64,000 bases of DNA from Longimonas halophila (GCF_002554705.1 NZ_PDEP01000001.1:372001-436000); one strand, 5' to 3'. Positions 1-8,533 are shown, numbered from the stretch's first letter. Numbers and translations: made by a program. Notes: generated by a model not told the origin, from the letters alone.

Positions 1-16
1 CCTGGCCGACCTGTAG
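1..16 (+). CDS. Possible last codons of an upstream gene (partial)
   Basis: The first bases can be read as Leu-Ala-Asp-Leu followed by TAG at 14-16. In BREX type 1 loci the gene before pglZ is usually pglX, so this could be its 3' end. Four codons cannot prove it, and the reading frame is only a guess. Confidence 0.2.
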
Positions 17-38
17 CGCCCGCGTAACGCAAAAGAAA

Positions 39-71
39 AGACCTGACAGGTTTTGGAAACCTGTCAGGTCT
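39..71. repeat. Perfect 15-bp palindrome upstream of pglZ
   Basis: The left arm AGACCTGACAGGTTT (39-53) is perfectly complementary to the right arm AAACCTGTCAGGTCT (57-71), with a 3-base loop TGG. No T-tract follows, so it is not a classical terminator on the plus strand. I recall very similar palindromes as dispersed repeats in other Bacteroidota genomes, but that is memory and not checked. It lies 66 bases before the pglZ start codon. Confidence 0.8.
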
Positions 72-137
72 ACACCAGCATTGACAGCGACAAAACAGCG
101 CACGCCCTTGCATCCCTAATAACACCGTTCGCATTCC

Positions 138-2723
138 ATGCCCAAGACCCTCGAAACGCGCGCCGAAGAGCACTTTGAACGCCGCAGTGCCCTGCGGGTG
201 CTCTTCCTGTTTGATCCGGACGAAGACCATCGCGAGGCGATCCGCACGTGGGATCATCCCGAAATTGAGTGCATCGAGGCCACGCAGCCGGGACTCAGCA
301 CCATCTACCACATCGAAAAGCAAGGGGCCGATGCCAATGTGCTGTTGTATACCCCCCGTCGGCGTCCGACAACCGCCGACCTGAGCAGCTACCCGCTGGC
401 CGACCTGCTCATCGCCAATGCCGAGCTTACCGTCGACGAAGCCGCCGAGCTGGCTGACGAACGCGACCTGCGTCCTGAGCAGCGTCGCCTCGTGCAGCAG
501 TACTACGACAGCGACCTGCGCTACAAGAACCGACGCCGGTTCCTGGGCAGCACGCTCAGCCGCGAGCGCCTCACCGAAGACCGACTGAAGCGCGGGCTGG
601 CCGCATACTACCTCGACCTGTTCGGTGCAGCCGCGCCTTCGTCCACCAATCACGTGATTGCCGGCGTGTTTATCCGCGCCCGTGATGAAGAGGGCTTCGC
701 CGACTACCAGGAAGCCTGCGCCGCCCGCGACCTCGACGACTGGCTGGGCCAGCAGATGGCGCAGCGGTTTGCGCTCGACCGGGTTGCGTTCTCGCACGAG
801 ATGGTGAAGACCGCGGCGAAGCGCCTCAAGTACAATCTGCTCACGCAGCCACTCGACACCGTCTCTGCCGACGATCCGTACCGCACCACCTTGCGCGTTG
901 AGCAGACAAGTGTGCTCACCCGCATGCGCGACCTGGTCAACGAATGGGACGCTCACAACCGGCTGTCGCCCTCGTACCAGCAGGTGCTCGATACACTGGC
1001 TCCGGAAGTCGACGAAGCCCGGCTCATGCAAGCCTACGGTTCCGAAGCCTCGTTCGGCTACCTGACACCCGCACTGCGCCGTGAGCGTCTGCGCCAGGCC
1101 GTCGCACTGTTGCCCGAGCAGCCCGAAACGAGCCAGCAAACCGTGCAGTCGCTCCGTAGCAGCGACGACCAGGCCGCTGCCGAAGCCGCACACGTGGTGT
1201 GGCATATGGCTGCGTTCTACCGCCATGTTAACGCCCACGCCACCCTCGACGTCGGTGCCCTCGACGCCTTCGTCGACACCTACACCACCGACCTGTACCG
1301 CTGCGACACGCACTACCGCGAGGCCGTGCGCATCATGCAGACAATTCGGCGCGAGCAGTCCACCTACCGCAGCGTCATCGACGATGCTTACGAATCCTTC
1401 CTGCATGCCTATGCCGACCAGTTCGTGCAGGCGATGAACATTCCCTGGCAGCAGAAGCTGGAGGCCGAGGCGGCGTCCCAGCCCATCCGCGACGCCTTAC
1501 GCATCCCGCCGCTCGACCAGTTCTATACGCGATATGTGGCGTCTGTTGAGAAAAAGACCGCCGTCATCATCTCCGACGGACTACGCTACGAAGTGGCCGC
1601 GGCCCTCGACAATGCATTGCAGAGCACGCGCCGCAAGCACACCACGCTGGACGCAACGCTCGCTCCCATCCCGTCGATTACCTCGCTGGGCAAAGCCTGC
1701 CTGCTGCCCCACCACACCCTTGCGCTGGATGCCGACGCCGCTGGCATCCAGGTGGATGGGACGACCGCCAACAGCACCCGCCAACGCAGTAAACTGCTTA
1801 AAGCCGGTCGGTCGGATGCGGAGGTCTTTCGCTTCGACGATCTGAATGGCCTGACGACCGATGAGGGACGCGCTCGCATGAAAGAGCACTCGCTCGTGTA
1901 CATCTACCACGATCGCATCGACCGATACGGCGACAAAGCCGACACAGAGACCGACACCCCGACAGCCGCCTATGAGACCGTCAGCGAGCTACAGGGCTTC
2001 ATTCAGAAGCTCAACAACTGGAACGTGCGCCGGGTGCTCATCACCGCCGACCACGGCTTTCTGTACGACGACAGCGTCCCCGACGCCATGCAAGAGCCGT
2101 TTCCACCCACAACACGCGCCGACGGCACCGAGGGCTACGTGGTGCGCCGCAATCGCTGCGTAGTAGCCGATGCCGTTGCGGCTGAGCATGGGTATCAGTT
2201 CGAAGTCCCCGCAGTGAGTCCGCTAACCGACGACTGGCAGGCCGTGGTGCCGCGTGCGGTCAACCGATACAATCTGTCCGGCGCGGGCAAACGATATGCG
2301 CATGGCGGCGCCAGTCTGCAAGAGCTGGTGGTGCCGGTGCTCGAAGTGGAAACCACGCGCACCGACATCGCCGAAAAAGTCGATGTGCGGCTCCTCACCA
2401 GCAAGAACACGATTCTGTCGGGCGTGCTGAAAGCCGAATTCTTGCAGATGCAATCGATATCTAACACGGTGCGCCCACGCACCATCCAGGTGGGACTGTA
2501 CGACGACCAGGACGCCCTCATCTCCAACAGCGAAAAACTGGAGATGGACGTCGTCGCCCCAGATGATCCTGGCCAGCGCACGCACACCTGCCTGCTGGAG
2601 CTGATGCCCCAGGCTGATGACCTGAATGCCTGCCACCTTCGCGCACACGATATTGAAGACACGCTCAACCCGATCATCGACCAGCCGTTTACCATCCAGC
2701 GCCACTTTGGAAGCGACTTTTAG
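138..2723 (+). CDS. pglZ: BREX-1 phosphatase PglZ (type A)
   Basis: This 861-residue protein is the PglZ component of the BREX anti-phage system, which blocks phage DNA replication while methylating host DNA. PglZ has an alkaline-phosphatase-type metal-dependent fold. Visible family motifs are ISDGLRYE around D480, in the usual metal/nucleophile region, and TADHGF around D638-H639, a metal-binding motif. The length matches type A PglZ of BREX type 1 (roughly 800-900 residues). It is followed by brxL, the normal end of a type 1 cluster, so brxA, brxB, brxC and pglX are expected upstream outside the window. The TAG stop (2721-2723) straddles the left end of a MITE; removing the insertion restores TAA at the same position, so the protein is not truncated. 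No Shine-Dalgarno sequence is visible. Confidence 0.9.
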   Translation: MPKTLETRAEEHFERRSALRVLFLFDPDEDHREAIRTWDHPEIECIEATQPGLSTIYHIEKQGADANVLLYTPRRRPTTADLSSYPLADLLIANAELTVDEAAELADERDLRPEQRRLVQQYYDSDLRYKNRRRFLGSTLSRERLTEDRLKRGLAAYYLDLFGAAAPSSTNHVIAGVFIRARDEEGFADYQEACAARDLDDWLGQQMAQRFALDRVAFSHEMVKTAAKRLKYNLLTQPLDTVSADDPYRTTLRVEQTSVLTRMRDLVNEWDAHNRLSPSYQQVLDTLAPEVDEARLMQAYGSEASFGYLTPALRRERLRQAVALLPEQPETSQQTVQSLRSSDDQAAAEAAHVVWHMAAFYRHVNAHATLDVGALDAFVDTYTTDLYRCDTHYREAVRIMQTIRREQSTYRSVIDDAYESFLHAYADQFVQAMNIPWQQKLEAEAASQPIRDALRIPPLDQFYTRYVASVEKKTAVIISDGLRYEVAAALDNALQSTRRKHTTLDATLAPIPSITSLGKACLLPHHTLALDADAAGIQVDGTTANSTRQRSKLLKAGRSDAEVFRFDDLNGLTTDEGRARMKEHSLVYIYHDRIDRYGDKADTETDTPTAAYETVSELQGFIQKLNNWNVRRVLITADHGFLYDDSVPDAMQEPFPPTTRADGTEGYVVRRNRCVVADAVAAEHGYQFEVPAVSPLTDDWQAVVPRAVNRYNLSGAGKRYAHGGASLQELVVPVLEVETTRTDIAEKVDVRLLTSKNTILSGVLKAEFLQMQSISNTVRPRTIQVGLYDDQDALISNSEKLEMDVVAPDDPGQRTHTCLLELMPQADDLNACHLRAHDIEDTLNPIIDQPFTIQRHFGSDF

Positions 2724-2918
2724 AACCTGTTTGGGTTTTGGTTTGACGGCGAGAGCGAGGGACGCTGAGGCGAAAATTGGACCCCAATCGAGGTTCGTAG
2801 CCGGGGCTACGGGCCGAGATTAGGGGCAATTTGCAGCCCAGCGAAGCCGCTCGGAGCGCCCTGACCGTAGGGAAGAAGTACTCCTGGGGTGCCCAAAATA
2901 AGAAATCAAAACAGGTTC
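2723..2918. mobile_element. MITE copy 1, inserted at the pglZ stop codon
   Basis: This 196-bp non-coding element starts GAACCTGTTT and ends AAACAGGTTC, a 10-bp terminal inverted repeat. It is flanked by the direct duplication TTA (2720-2722 and 2919-2921). It is the reverse complement of the copy at 8203-8363, with about 36 extra bases near its right end. A small hairpin GTAGCC/GGCTAC lies inside. The terminal repeat plus 3-bp TNA-type duplication fits a non-autonomous derivative of an IS5-group transposon (inference). It separates pglZ from brxL; without it the two genes would be about 65 bp apart. Confidence 0.85.
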
Positions 2919-2987
2919 TTAACGGGCCTGTTTGCATCAGATCCGTCCAGTTGTGTTCATGCTCCTACCGTAACGTCTCTGTGTCTT

Positions 2988-5120
2988 ATGTCCAATGCGA
3001 TGCACGAATCAGACGAGTCCCTGGTCGATCAGCCATCGCCCGAATCTGACCTGGAGGCGCTGCAAACAAAGATTGTGCGTGCGTTAGAGGGGAAAGTCGT
3101 GCGCAAAGACCTCACGCAGTTGGTGAAGGGCAACGCAGTCGTCCCCACGTATGTGCTTGAATACTTGCTGGGCCAGTACTGCCCCACCGACGACGAAGAC
3201 CTGATTCGGAATGGGGTCGAGAAAGTGCGGCAGATCGTTCGTAACCACTACGTGCACCGCGACGAGGCCGAGCTGGTCAAGTCCACGATCCGCCAGCAGA
3301 AAGAGCACAAGATCATCGACCGGGTGTCGGTGCAGCTGAACGAGAATCGCGACATCTATGTGGCTGCGTTCTCCAATCTGGGGATTCGCGGTGTGGAAGT
3401 CTCTGAAGAGGTGATCGAGCAGCACCCGAAGCTGCTCACCAGCGGCGTGTGGTGCATCGTAGACATGGCGTATCTGCACACCGAAGAAGCCCGCCGCTCC
3501 CCGTGGATCATCGAGCGGCTCAAACCGATCCAGATGGGCAGCTTCGACGTGCAGGACTACCGGGCCTCGCGCAGCCAGTTCACCACCGACGAGTGGCTCG
3601 ACCTGCTGATCCAGAGCATCGGGCTGAACCCGGCCACCCTGAGCCGTCGAAACAAGCTCTACCAGCTCGTGCGGCTCATTCCTTTTTGCGAACGCAACTA
3701 CAACCTGATCGAGCTCGGGCCGAAAGGCACCGGCAAGTCGCACATCTACTCCGAGTTCTCGCCGCACGGCATCCTCATTTCAGGCGGCGACGTGACGAAG
3801 GCGAAGCTCTTCGTCAACAACAACACTGGCGATATCGGCCTGGTTGGGTACTGGGATGTGGTCGGATTCGACGAGTTCGCGGGCCAAGACAAGCGCGTAA
3901 GCCGGGGACTGGTCGACATCATGAAAAACTACATGGCCAACCGCAGCTTCTCGCGCGGGCGCGACACAATGTCGGCGGAAGCCTCAATGGCGTTTATCGG
4001 CAACACCGACCGCTCGGTGCCCTACATGATCAAGCACTCGAACCTGTTTGAGCCGCTGCCCAAGGGTTACTACGACCCGGCCTTCATCGACCGCCTGCAC
4101 TTCTACGTTCCGGGGTGGGAGGTCGACAAGCTGCGCAACGAGATGTTTACCGACGGCTATGGCCTGATCGTGGACTACCTGGCCGAGGCGTTGCACACGC
4201 TACGCGGGGAGGACTTCAGCCTGATGGCCCGCGAGCATTTCGAATTGGACGCCTCACTCACCAAGCGCGACCGCGACGGCACGATGAAGACCCTCTCGGG
4301 GCTGCTGAAGCTGTTGTATCCAAACAAGCAGTGCCCGAAAGACGAAATGAAGCGTCTGCTGGAGTTTGCAATGGAAGGGCGCAAGCGCGTAAAAGAGCAC
4401 CTGCTCCGTATTGACGAGACGTTCGAGGTGGTCGACTTCCAGTTCAGCGATCGTGAGAGCGGGACCGTCACCGCTGTAGATACGCTGGAGTTTCGGCAGC
4501 ACCAGAAACTTGTCGCTGCCTACGAATCCGACGCGGATAGAGCCACGGGCACAAGTGCTCTGGTGCCCGATCTCCCTACGAAGCCAGATGGTGAAAGCGA
4601 AGAGGCTGCTCCGGTGCTGGAAAGCGGGACGCAGGTAGAGGTGATGGAGAACCAGAAGGGCATCTCCTACGAGACGCTCTTTGCCCCGTACCTGCGCGAG
4701 GCCACCAAGATCGAGATCATCGACCCGTACGTGCGGGCCTATCACCAGGTCAAGAACGTAATGGAGTTTTGCGACATGCTTCTCCGCACTCGCCCGGAAG
4801 GGGACGAGGTGGATGTCCACCTCATCACCGGCGCTGACACCGACAACCAGGACGAGCAGGAGCAGTTCTTAGACGAGCTGTCCGACAGTCTCGCGGGAAC
4901 AGGCGTTCGGTTCACCTACGAGATCTCGTGGGAGAGCATGCACGCCCGCTCGATCAAGACCGACACAGGGTGGAAGATCAGCTTAGACCGCGGGCTGGAC
5001 ATCTTTCAACCGCCAACCAATCGCTTCGACCGGGGCCGCGTCAACCAGAAAGCTCGCCGCTGTAAGCCATTCGAGGTAACGTATCTGCGTGATGAGGATG
5101 TGTCACTACAAAAAGGATAA
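2988..5120 (+). CDS. brxL: BREX AAA+ protein BrxL with a C-terminal MIT_C-like domain
   Basis: This protein has 710 residues from the ATG at 2988 (alternative 3000). The open frame runs back into the MITE to 2889, but that extension is repeat DNA. The N-terminal half and AAA+ core follow BrxL (COG4930): Walker A GPKGTGKS at 244-251 and Walker B VVGFDEF with D295-E296. BrxL is the DNA-binding hexameric ATPase that ends BREX type 1 operons. The usual Lon-like C-terminal protease domain, with its Ser-containing TGPSAG-like motif, is not present. After a low-complexity linker (about 515-550), residues 553-710 instead read like the MIT_C domain of eukaryotic MITD1: IDPYVR near 579, H652, DTGWK at 659-663, RGLDIF at 668-673. 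This swap is my reading from motifs. The next gene belongs to a toxin-antitoxin pair. Confidence 0.88.
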   Translation: MSNAMHESDESLVDQPSPESDLEALQTKIVRALEGKVVRKDLTQLVKGNAVVPTYVLEYLLGQYCPTDDEDLIRNGVEKVRQIVRNHYVHRDEAELVKSTIRQQKEHKIIDRVSVQLNENRDIYVAAFSNLGIRGVEVSEEVIEQHPKLLTSGVWCIVDMAYLHTEEARRSPWIIERLKPIQMGSFDVQDYRASRSQFTTDEWLDLLIQSIGLNPATLSRRNKLYQLVRLIPFCERNYNLIELGPKGTGKSHIYSEFSPHGILISGGDVTKAKLFVNNNTGDIGLVGYWDVVGFDEFAGQDKRVSRGLVDIMKNYMANRSFSRGRDTMSAEASMAFIGNTDRSVPYMIKHSNLFEPLPKGYYDPAFIDRLHFYVPGWEVDKLRNEMFTDGYGLIVDYLAEALHTLRGEDFSLMAREHFELDASLTKRDRDGTMKTLSGLLKLLYPNKQCPKDEMKRLLEFAMEGRKRVKEHLLRIDETFEVVDFQFSDRESGTVTAVDTLEFRQHQKLVAAYESDADRATGTSALVPDLPTKPDGESEEAAPVLESGTQVEVMENQKGISYETLFAPYLREATKIEIIDPYVRAYHQVKNVMEFCDMLLRTRPEGDEVDVHLITGADTDNQDEQEQFLDELSDSLAGTGVRFTYEISWESMHARSIKTDTGWKISLDRGLDIFQPPTNRFDRGRVNQKARRCKPFEVTYLRDEDVSLQKG

Positions 5121-5274
5121 CGGCAGAGATGACAGCACAGTCCAACGATGAGTATCTTCCAGACCGCATCAACAGACCCAGATTGCACCAATGAGCCGCC
5201 ATGTGCAGAAACAGGGGCGACAGATGTCGCGTTAAACATCTTGTAATGCATTAGCCCTAACGAGCCTCCACGCT

Positions 5275-5739
5275 ATGTCCGCTTCTTCTGCCGAGACCTC
5301 GCCTCAGGCCGACCAGCACGCGTTCGAAGAGGCGCTGCATGCATTCCAGGTGACGACGCCCCCCGAAGCGGCTACGCCCGATATGGAGCACGTGCGAGAG
5401 GGCTTGGGACTGGCTGAACTTGACGCTGTAGCCGAAGCGCTGGATCTGGCGCTTACCGACCTGGAAGACGTACTCGGCGTATCCAGCCGTACAGTACAGC
5501 GCCGCCGCGCCGAGGGGAAAACGCTTTCGCCAACGGCATCAGATCGCCTCTGGCGGCTGTTGCATATCTGGCAGCGTAGCCGCAGGGCCTTTGCCTCTGA
5601 CAACGCGGCGCGCACCTGGCTTAAAACGCCGCATGGGCTACTCGGTGGAGAGACGCCTCTGCAGCGTCTGGATACCGAGCCCGGACTGCGCGAGGTGGAA
5701 GATCTGCTGACCACCATCGATGAAACGGGCGCGGCGTAA
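5275..5739 (+). CDS. Xre/MbcA/ParS-type antitoxin (DUF2384)
   Basis: This 154-residue acidic protein has an Xre-like helix-turn-helix in the middle (around LEDVLGVSSRTVQRRRAEGK, residues 63-82). A DUF2384 toxin-binding domain follows, with the typical sequence NAARTWLKTPHGLLGGETPLQ. Such antitoxins bind and neutralise a RES-domain toxin and repress their own operon. The toxin follows directly: the intact frame of the next gene overlaps the antitoxin stop, although its most likely ATG lies 41 bases beyond. A spacer of about 150 bp separates it from brxL, so it probably has its own promoter. The AT-rich stretch around 5230-5255 is the best candidate, but I see no clean consensus. Confidence 0.85.
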   Translation: MSASSAETSPQADQHAFEEALHAFQVTTPPEAATPDMEHVREGLGLAELDAVAEALDLALTDLEDVLGVSSRTVQRRRAEGKTLSPTASDRLWRLLHIWQRSRRAFASDNAARTWLKTPHGLLGGETPLQRLDTEPGLREVEDLLTTIDETGAA

Positions 5740-5779
5740 TACCGGTGCATCCCTTGTCTTTGGATTGTTGATCGAACGC

Positions 5780-6250
5780 ATGACGGTCTACCGCCTCACC
5801 AAAGCCGCCTACGCCGATACAGCGTTCCGAGGCTCGCGTGGACGAGGACGCTGGCACGAGCAGGGCATTCCTATGGTGTATGCTGCCGACCAGCCCGCCA
5901 CAGCGCTCCTTGAGACTCTCGTGCATACGGGCCGCGCTGATCTTGTCGCCACCGATTACGTGCTTTTCCGGATCAAATTGGACGAAGATGCCCATGTGCT
6001 CACCGTTCCCGATGAATCGCTTCCGAGCAACTGGCAGGCGTGGCCCTGGCCCGCATCCACGCAGCAGATTGGTACGTTCTGGCACGAGCAGCACCGGTCG
6101 GTGGCGCTTTCTGTTCCATCAGCGGTCGTGCCTATGCAACGCAACATGCTGCTGAACATCCAGCACCCTCAGTTCACGGCGCTTACCATTGACGGTCCAA
6201 CACCATCTCCTGTAGACACGCGTCTGGCGACAGACTCCCCCTCGTTGTGA
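5780..6250 (+). CDS. RES-domain toxin (NAD+-consuming type)
   Basis: This 156-residue protein shows the RES pattern: YRLT with the first Arg, GSRGRGRW, a VYAADQPATALLE block carrying Tyr and Glu, a Ser in SVPSAVVP and NIQHPQF near the end. RES toxins such as MbcT and the ParT-like group degrade NAD+ or ADP-ribosylate targets and are held in check by DUF2384 antitoxins. I chose ATG 5780 because the family begins with V-Y-R-L; an in-frame ATG at 5720 would overlap the antitoxin stop by 20 bases. The active-site residues seem complete, so it is probably functional. Confidence 0.85.
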   Translation: MTVYRLTKAAYADTAFRGSRGRGRWHEQGIPMVYAADQPATALLETLVHTGRADLVATDYVLFRIKLDEDAHVLTVPDESLPSNWQAWPWPASTQQIGTFWHEQHRSVALSVPSAVVPMQRNMLLNIQHPQFTALTIDGPTPSPVDTRLATDSPSL

Positions 6251-6748
6251 TGCCAGGTCCTGTGCGTTTGATGATAAAGAGGATCGTATTGCCAATCTCG
6301 CACGCGTTCTCTTTCCTGCTTGATTTCCAAAAAAGTTGGTCCCAAACCCACGGACTTCCGTACATGTTTAGCGATTTGTAGCCCGGGACTGGTATTCCGA
6401 CAGCGGTCGGAAAGACGTCCCGGGCGGTTGTTGAACCACGCTAAACAGATACCACGACAAAGGGAACCCCACGACGGAAGGCGCTACCATCTGAGCGGTT
6501 TCCTTTTGGGGCAGATGCCAATCGGTGGCCTGCTTGTCCTCCCCAATCCATCCCGGATAATCGACTTCGAGATTCAGCAGAGACACTCCCGCCCAGGTGT
6601 ATCTGCAAACATACATCGGACGCGCAACGGCTCGGATGTCGTAAGCATACAACCTGCGTAACAGTCATCCGTGATACAACACAGACACCCGGCTGCGCCA
6701 CGATGCCGCGCATCCCTTCGTACACATTTTCCACAATCCGACCTCCGT
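6251..6748. other. Intergenic region with a REP-like hairpin
   Basis: I see no convincing gene in these 498 bases. Short open frames on the minus strand have no recognisable motif. The only clear structure is the nested hairpin at 6381-6425. The last 100 bases should carry the promoter of the thioredoxin-like gene, but no consensus stands out. Confidence 0.6.
6381..6425 (-). repeat. REP-like nested hairpin, copy A
   Basis: The outer arms GCCCGGGAC (6381-6389) and GTCCCGGGC (6417-6425) enclose the inner arms TTCCGAC (6395-6401) and GTCGGAA (6406-6412) around loop AGCG. Read on the minus strand, the core CGTCT..CCGACCGCTGTCGG matches the element at 12433-12475. Both copies lie in non-coding DNA, as expected for repetitive extragenic palindromes. 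Confidence 0.75.
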
Positions 6749-7387
6749 ATGTCTGCAACTGACGCTCCGACCCGCGAATCCGTTGATCTGAATCGTATCC
6801 GCACCGATGGGATGACCTATGCCGACTACAAAGCGCATTGGGAGGCTGAGCGCACGGCTGACCTGCCCGACAATGCGGACGCGTCGGACCGCCGCATGAT
6901 GCACTATCTGAACTACAATCATGAGCGTCAGGCATCGGTGCACGATGCGTATATGGTTTCCGACGAGCTGAAAGATGCCCTTGATGCTGCCGACACGCCG
7001 CAGACGTGGATGGTGCTCACCGAGCCCTGGTGTGGCGATTCGGCCTTCATTCTGCCGATTATTGCCGAGGCAGCGCAGACGCACTCCGACATTGACCTGC
7101 GCATTCTGCTGCGCGACGACAACCTGGACCTCATGGACCGCTTCCTAACCGGCGGCTCCCGGAGCATCCCCAAACTGGCCGCGCTGGACGAAAACGGCAC
7201 CGTGCTGTTCACCTGGGGCCCGCGTCCCAATGTGGCGCAAGATCGTTACGACGCGTTAAATGCCGATGGAAAGGACAAGATGGCAATTGTGAAAGCCCTT
7301 CTCGATTGGTATGATGAGGGCGGTTGGCAGCATGTAGAGCGCGAACTCATCGACACGCTGCACGCCGCCACGCCCTCTGCCTCGTAA
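6749..7387 (+). CDS. Thioredoxin-like family protein (WCGDS active site)
   Basis: This 212-residue soluble protein has a thioredoxin fold of the Thioredoxin_9 type (PF14595). The segment MVLTEPWCGDSAFILPII carries the active-site position with a single Cys (C95) in WCGDS rather than CxxC, as commonly seen in Bacteroidota members. A cis-Pro segment (SRSIPKL) follows. An N-terminal helix region (residues 1-75) precedes the fold. With only one active-site Cys it cannot act as a classical dithiol oxidoreductase, so a monothiol redox or chaperone role is inferred. ATG 6749 was chosen because the upstream extension is low-complexity. The TerB-like gene starts 14 bases after its stop, which suggests one transcript. 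Confidence 0.8.
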   Translation: MSATDAPTRESVDLNRIRTDGMTYADYKAHWEAERTADLPDNADASDRRMMHYLNYNHERQASVHDAYMVSDELKDALDAADTPQTWMVLTEPWCGDSAFILPIIAEAAQTHSDIDLRILLRDDNLDLMDRFLTGGSRSIPKLAALDENGTVLFTWGPRPNVAQDRYDALNADGKDKMAIVKALLDWYDEGGWQHVERELIDTLHAATPSAS

Positions 7388-7401
7388 CTTCCGCACTCCA
7401 C

Positions 7402-8202
7402 ATGGCCTACCCGACCTGGACGCCCGCACACGACATTGCTCTGCTCTATATGGCTGCCGCCTACGGCACCGACCACAATCTCTCACCCGAAGAGGGGGTG
7501 TCGGTGCAGGCGGCCCTGGCCCCGTGGGCGGCGGGGTACAACCTGGAGGTGCGCCCCACGCTCATCGAAGGCGTAACGCGCCTCACCGAGGCCGACTCGC
7601 CCGACGAAGCCGTCGACCAGGCCATTGAGCGCCTCTCAAACGAGCTCAGCGCCGACCATCACACCGACATCCTCGAAGGGCTTGTCGATATCGCCGAGGC
7701 CGACGGCGTGCTGCTTCAGCGCGAACAGGGTCTCATTGCCCACGTAGCCGCTGCCTGGGGCCACAAAGCCCTTGGCGAGTCGCTGCTCGACAACACCACC
7801 GCCGAGGTCGAAGGTACCTCCGACGACTGGAGCCTCATCCACGAACTTGCCTTTCTGTTCATCGCGATTGCGCACGCAGGCAACAACGAACTCAACACCG
7901 ACGAAATCGCCATGCTGCGCAAGCGCCTGCAGCCGTGGCATCCCGATCTTGGCGAAGAAGGCATTGACGATGTCATCCGCACTGCGCTACGCGTTTACGC
8001 CGATGCTGACGAAGACCTCATCCAGCACGTGGTCGAAACGCTCAAGCAGGCGCTCCCCGATGTACAGCTCCTGGCCGTGCTCGACGACATCTACTGCATG
8101 GCCCGCGCCGACGGCCCCGTCACCGATGCCGAAGAGTCGCTTATCGATACGCTCGGCTCTGCGTGGGATGTGCAGGTGCGCCTGTCGCCCCGCTGCAAGT
8201 AA
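7402..8202 (+). CDS. Tandem TerB-like (tellurite-resistance fold) protein
   Basis: This 266-residue very acidic protein consists of two TerB-like halves. Each has a first helix block (IALLYMAAAYGTDHNLSPEE and ELAFLFIAIAHAGNNELNTDE) and a later helix block (DIAEADGVLLQREQGLI and CMARADGPVTDAEESLI). TerB domains are all-helical, often metal-binding, and occur in stress-response proteins, but the exact role is unknown. Here it probably shares a transcript with the thioredoxin-like gene. Its TAA stop (8200-8202) is the left target duplication of MITE copy 2, and deleting the MITE leaves the same stop in place. The protein therefore keeps its natural end, LSPRCK. Confidence 0.75.
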   Translation: MAYPTWTPAHDIALLYMAAAYGTDHNLSPEEGVSVQAALAPWAAGYNLEVRPTLIEGVTRLTEADSPDEAVDQAIERLSNELSADHHTDILEGLVDIAEADGVLLQREQGLIAHVAAAWGHKALGESLLDNTTAEVEGTSDDWSLIHELAFLFIAIAHAGNNELNTDEIAMLRKRLQPWHPDLGEEGIDDVIRTALRVYADADEDLIQHVVETLKQALPDVQLLAVLDDIYCMARADGPVTDAEESLIDTLGSAWDVQVRLSPRCK

Positions 8203-8363
8203 GAACCTGTTTTGATTTCTTAATTTGGGCTGCGAGCGGCTTCAATGGGCTACAAATTGCCCCCGATCTCGGCCCGTAGCCCCGGCTACGAACCTCTATC
8301 GTGGTTCAATTTTCGCCGCATTGCTGCTCGCTCTCGCCATCAAACCAAAACCCAAACAGGTTC
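8203..8363. mobile_element. MITE copy 2, inserted at the stop of the TerB-like gene
   Basis: This 161-bp element has the same ends as copy 1 (GAACCTGTTT ... AAACAGGTTC) in the opposite orientation. It is flanked by the 3-bp duplication TAA (8200-8202 and 8364-8366). The interior matches copy 1 for most of its length, including GATCTCGGCCCGTAGCC, and lacks an insert of about 36 bp. There is no transposase frame inside. Confidence 0.85.
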
Positions 8364-8533
8364 TAAGTCCGGGAGCAGCAGCGCCTGCAAGTACATATGG
8401 AGCTGGGGGGAAGCAGAGCAAAGCGCCCAATGCAACAGTTCCATCACACCCTTCACAGGGCGGATCGCCGCACTGAAGCCGTGCGTTGGTCGTTGATGGT
8501 CGTGACCCTCTCAAAAAATCCTCGCAGGCCCCT

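Noticed and set aside
2723-2923. Truncation of pglZ by the MITE
   Set aside because: Removing the MITE and one TTA gives TAA at the same codon, so the C-terminus is natural.
8245-8496. Small frames across MITE copy 2
   Set aside because: They read the repeat itself; the same peptide-like text appears in the other MITE copy, so it is not a gene.
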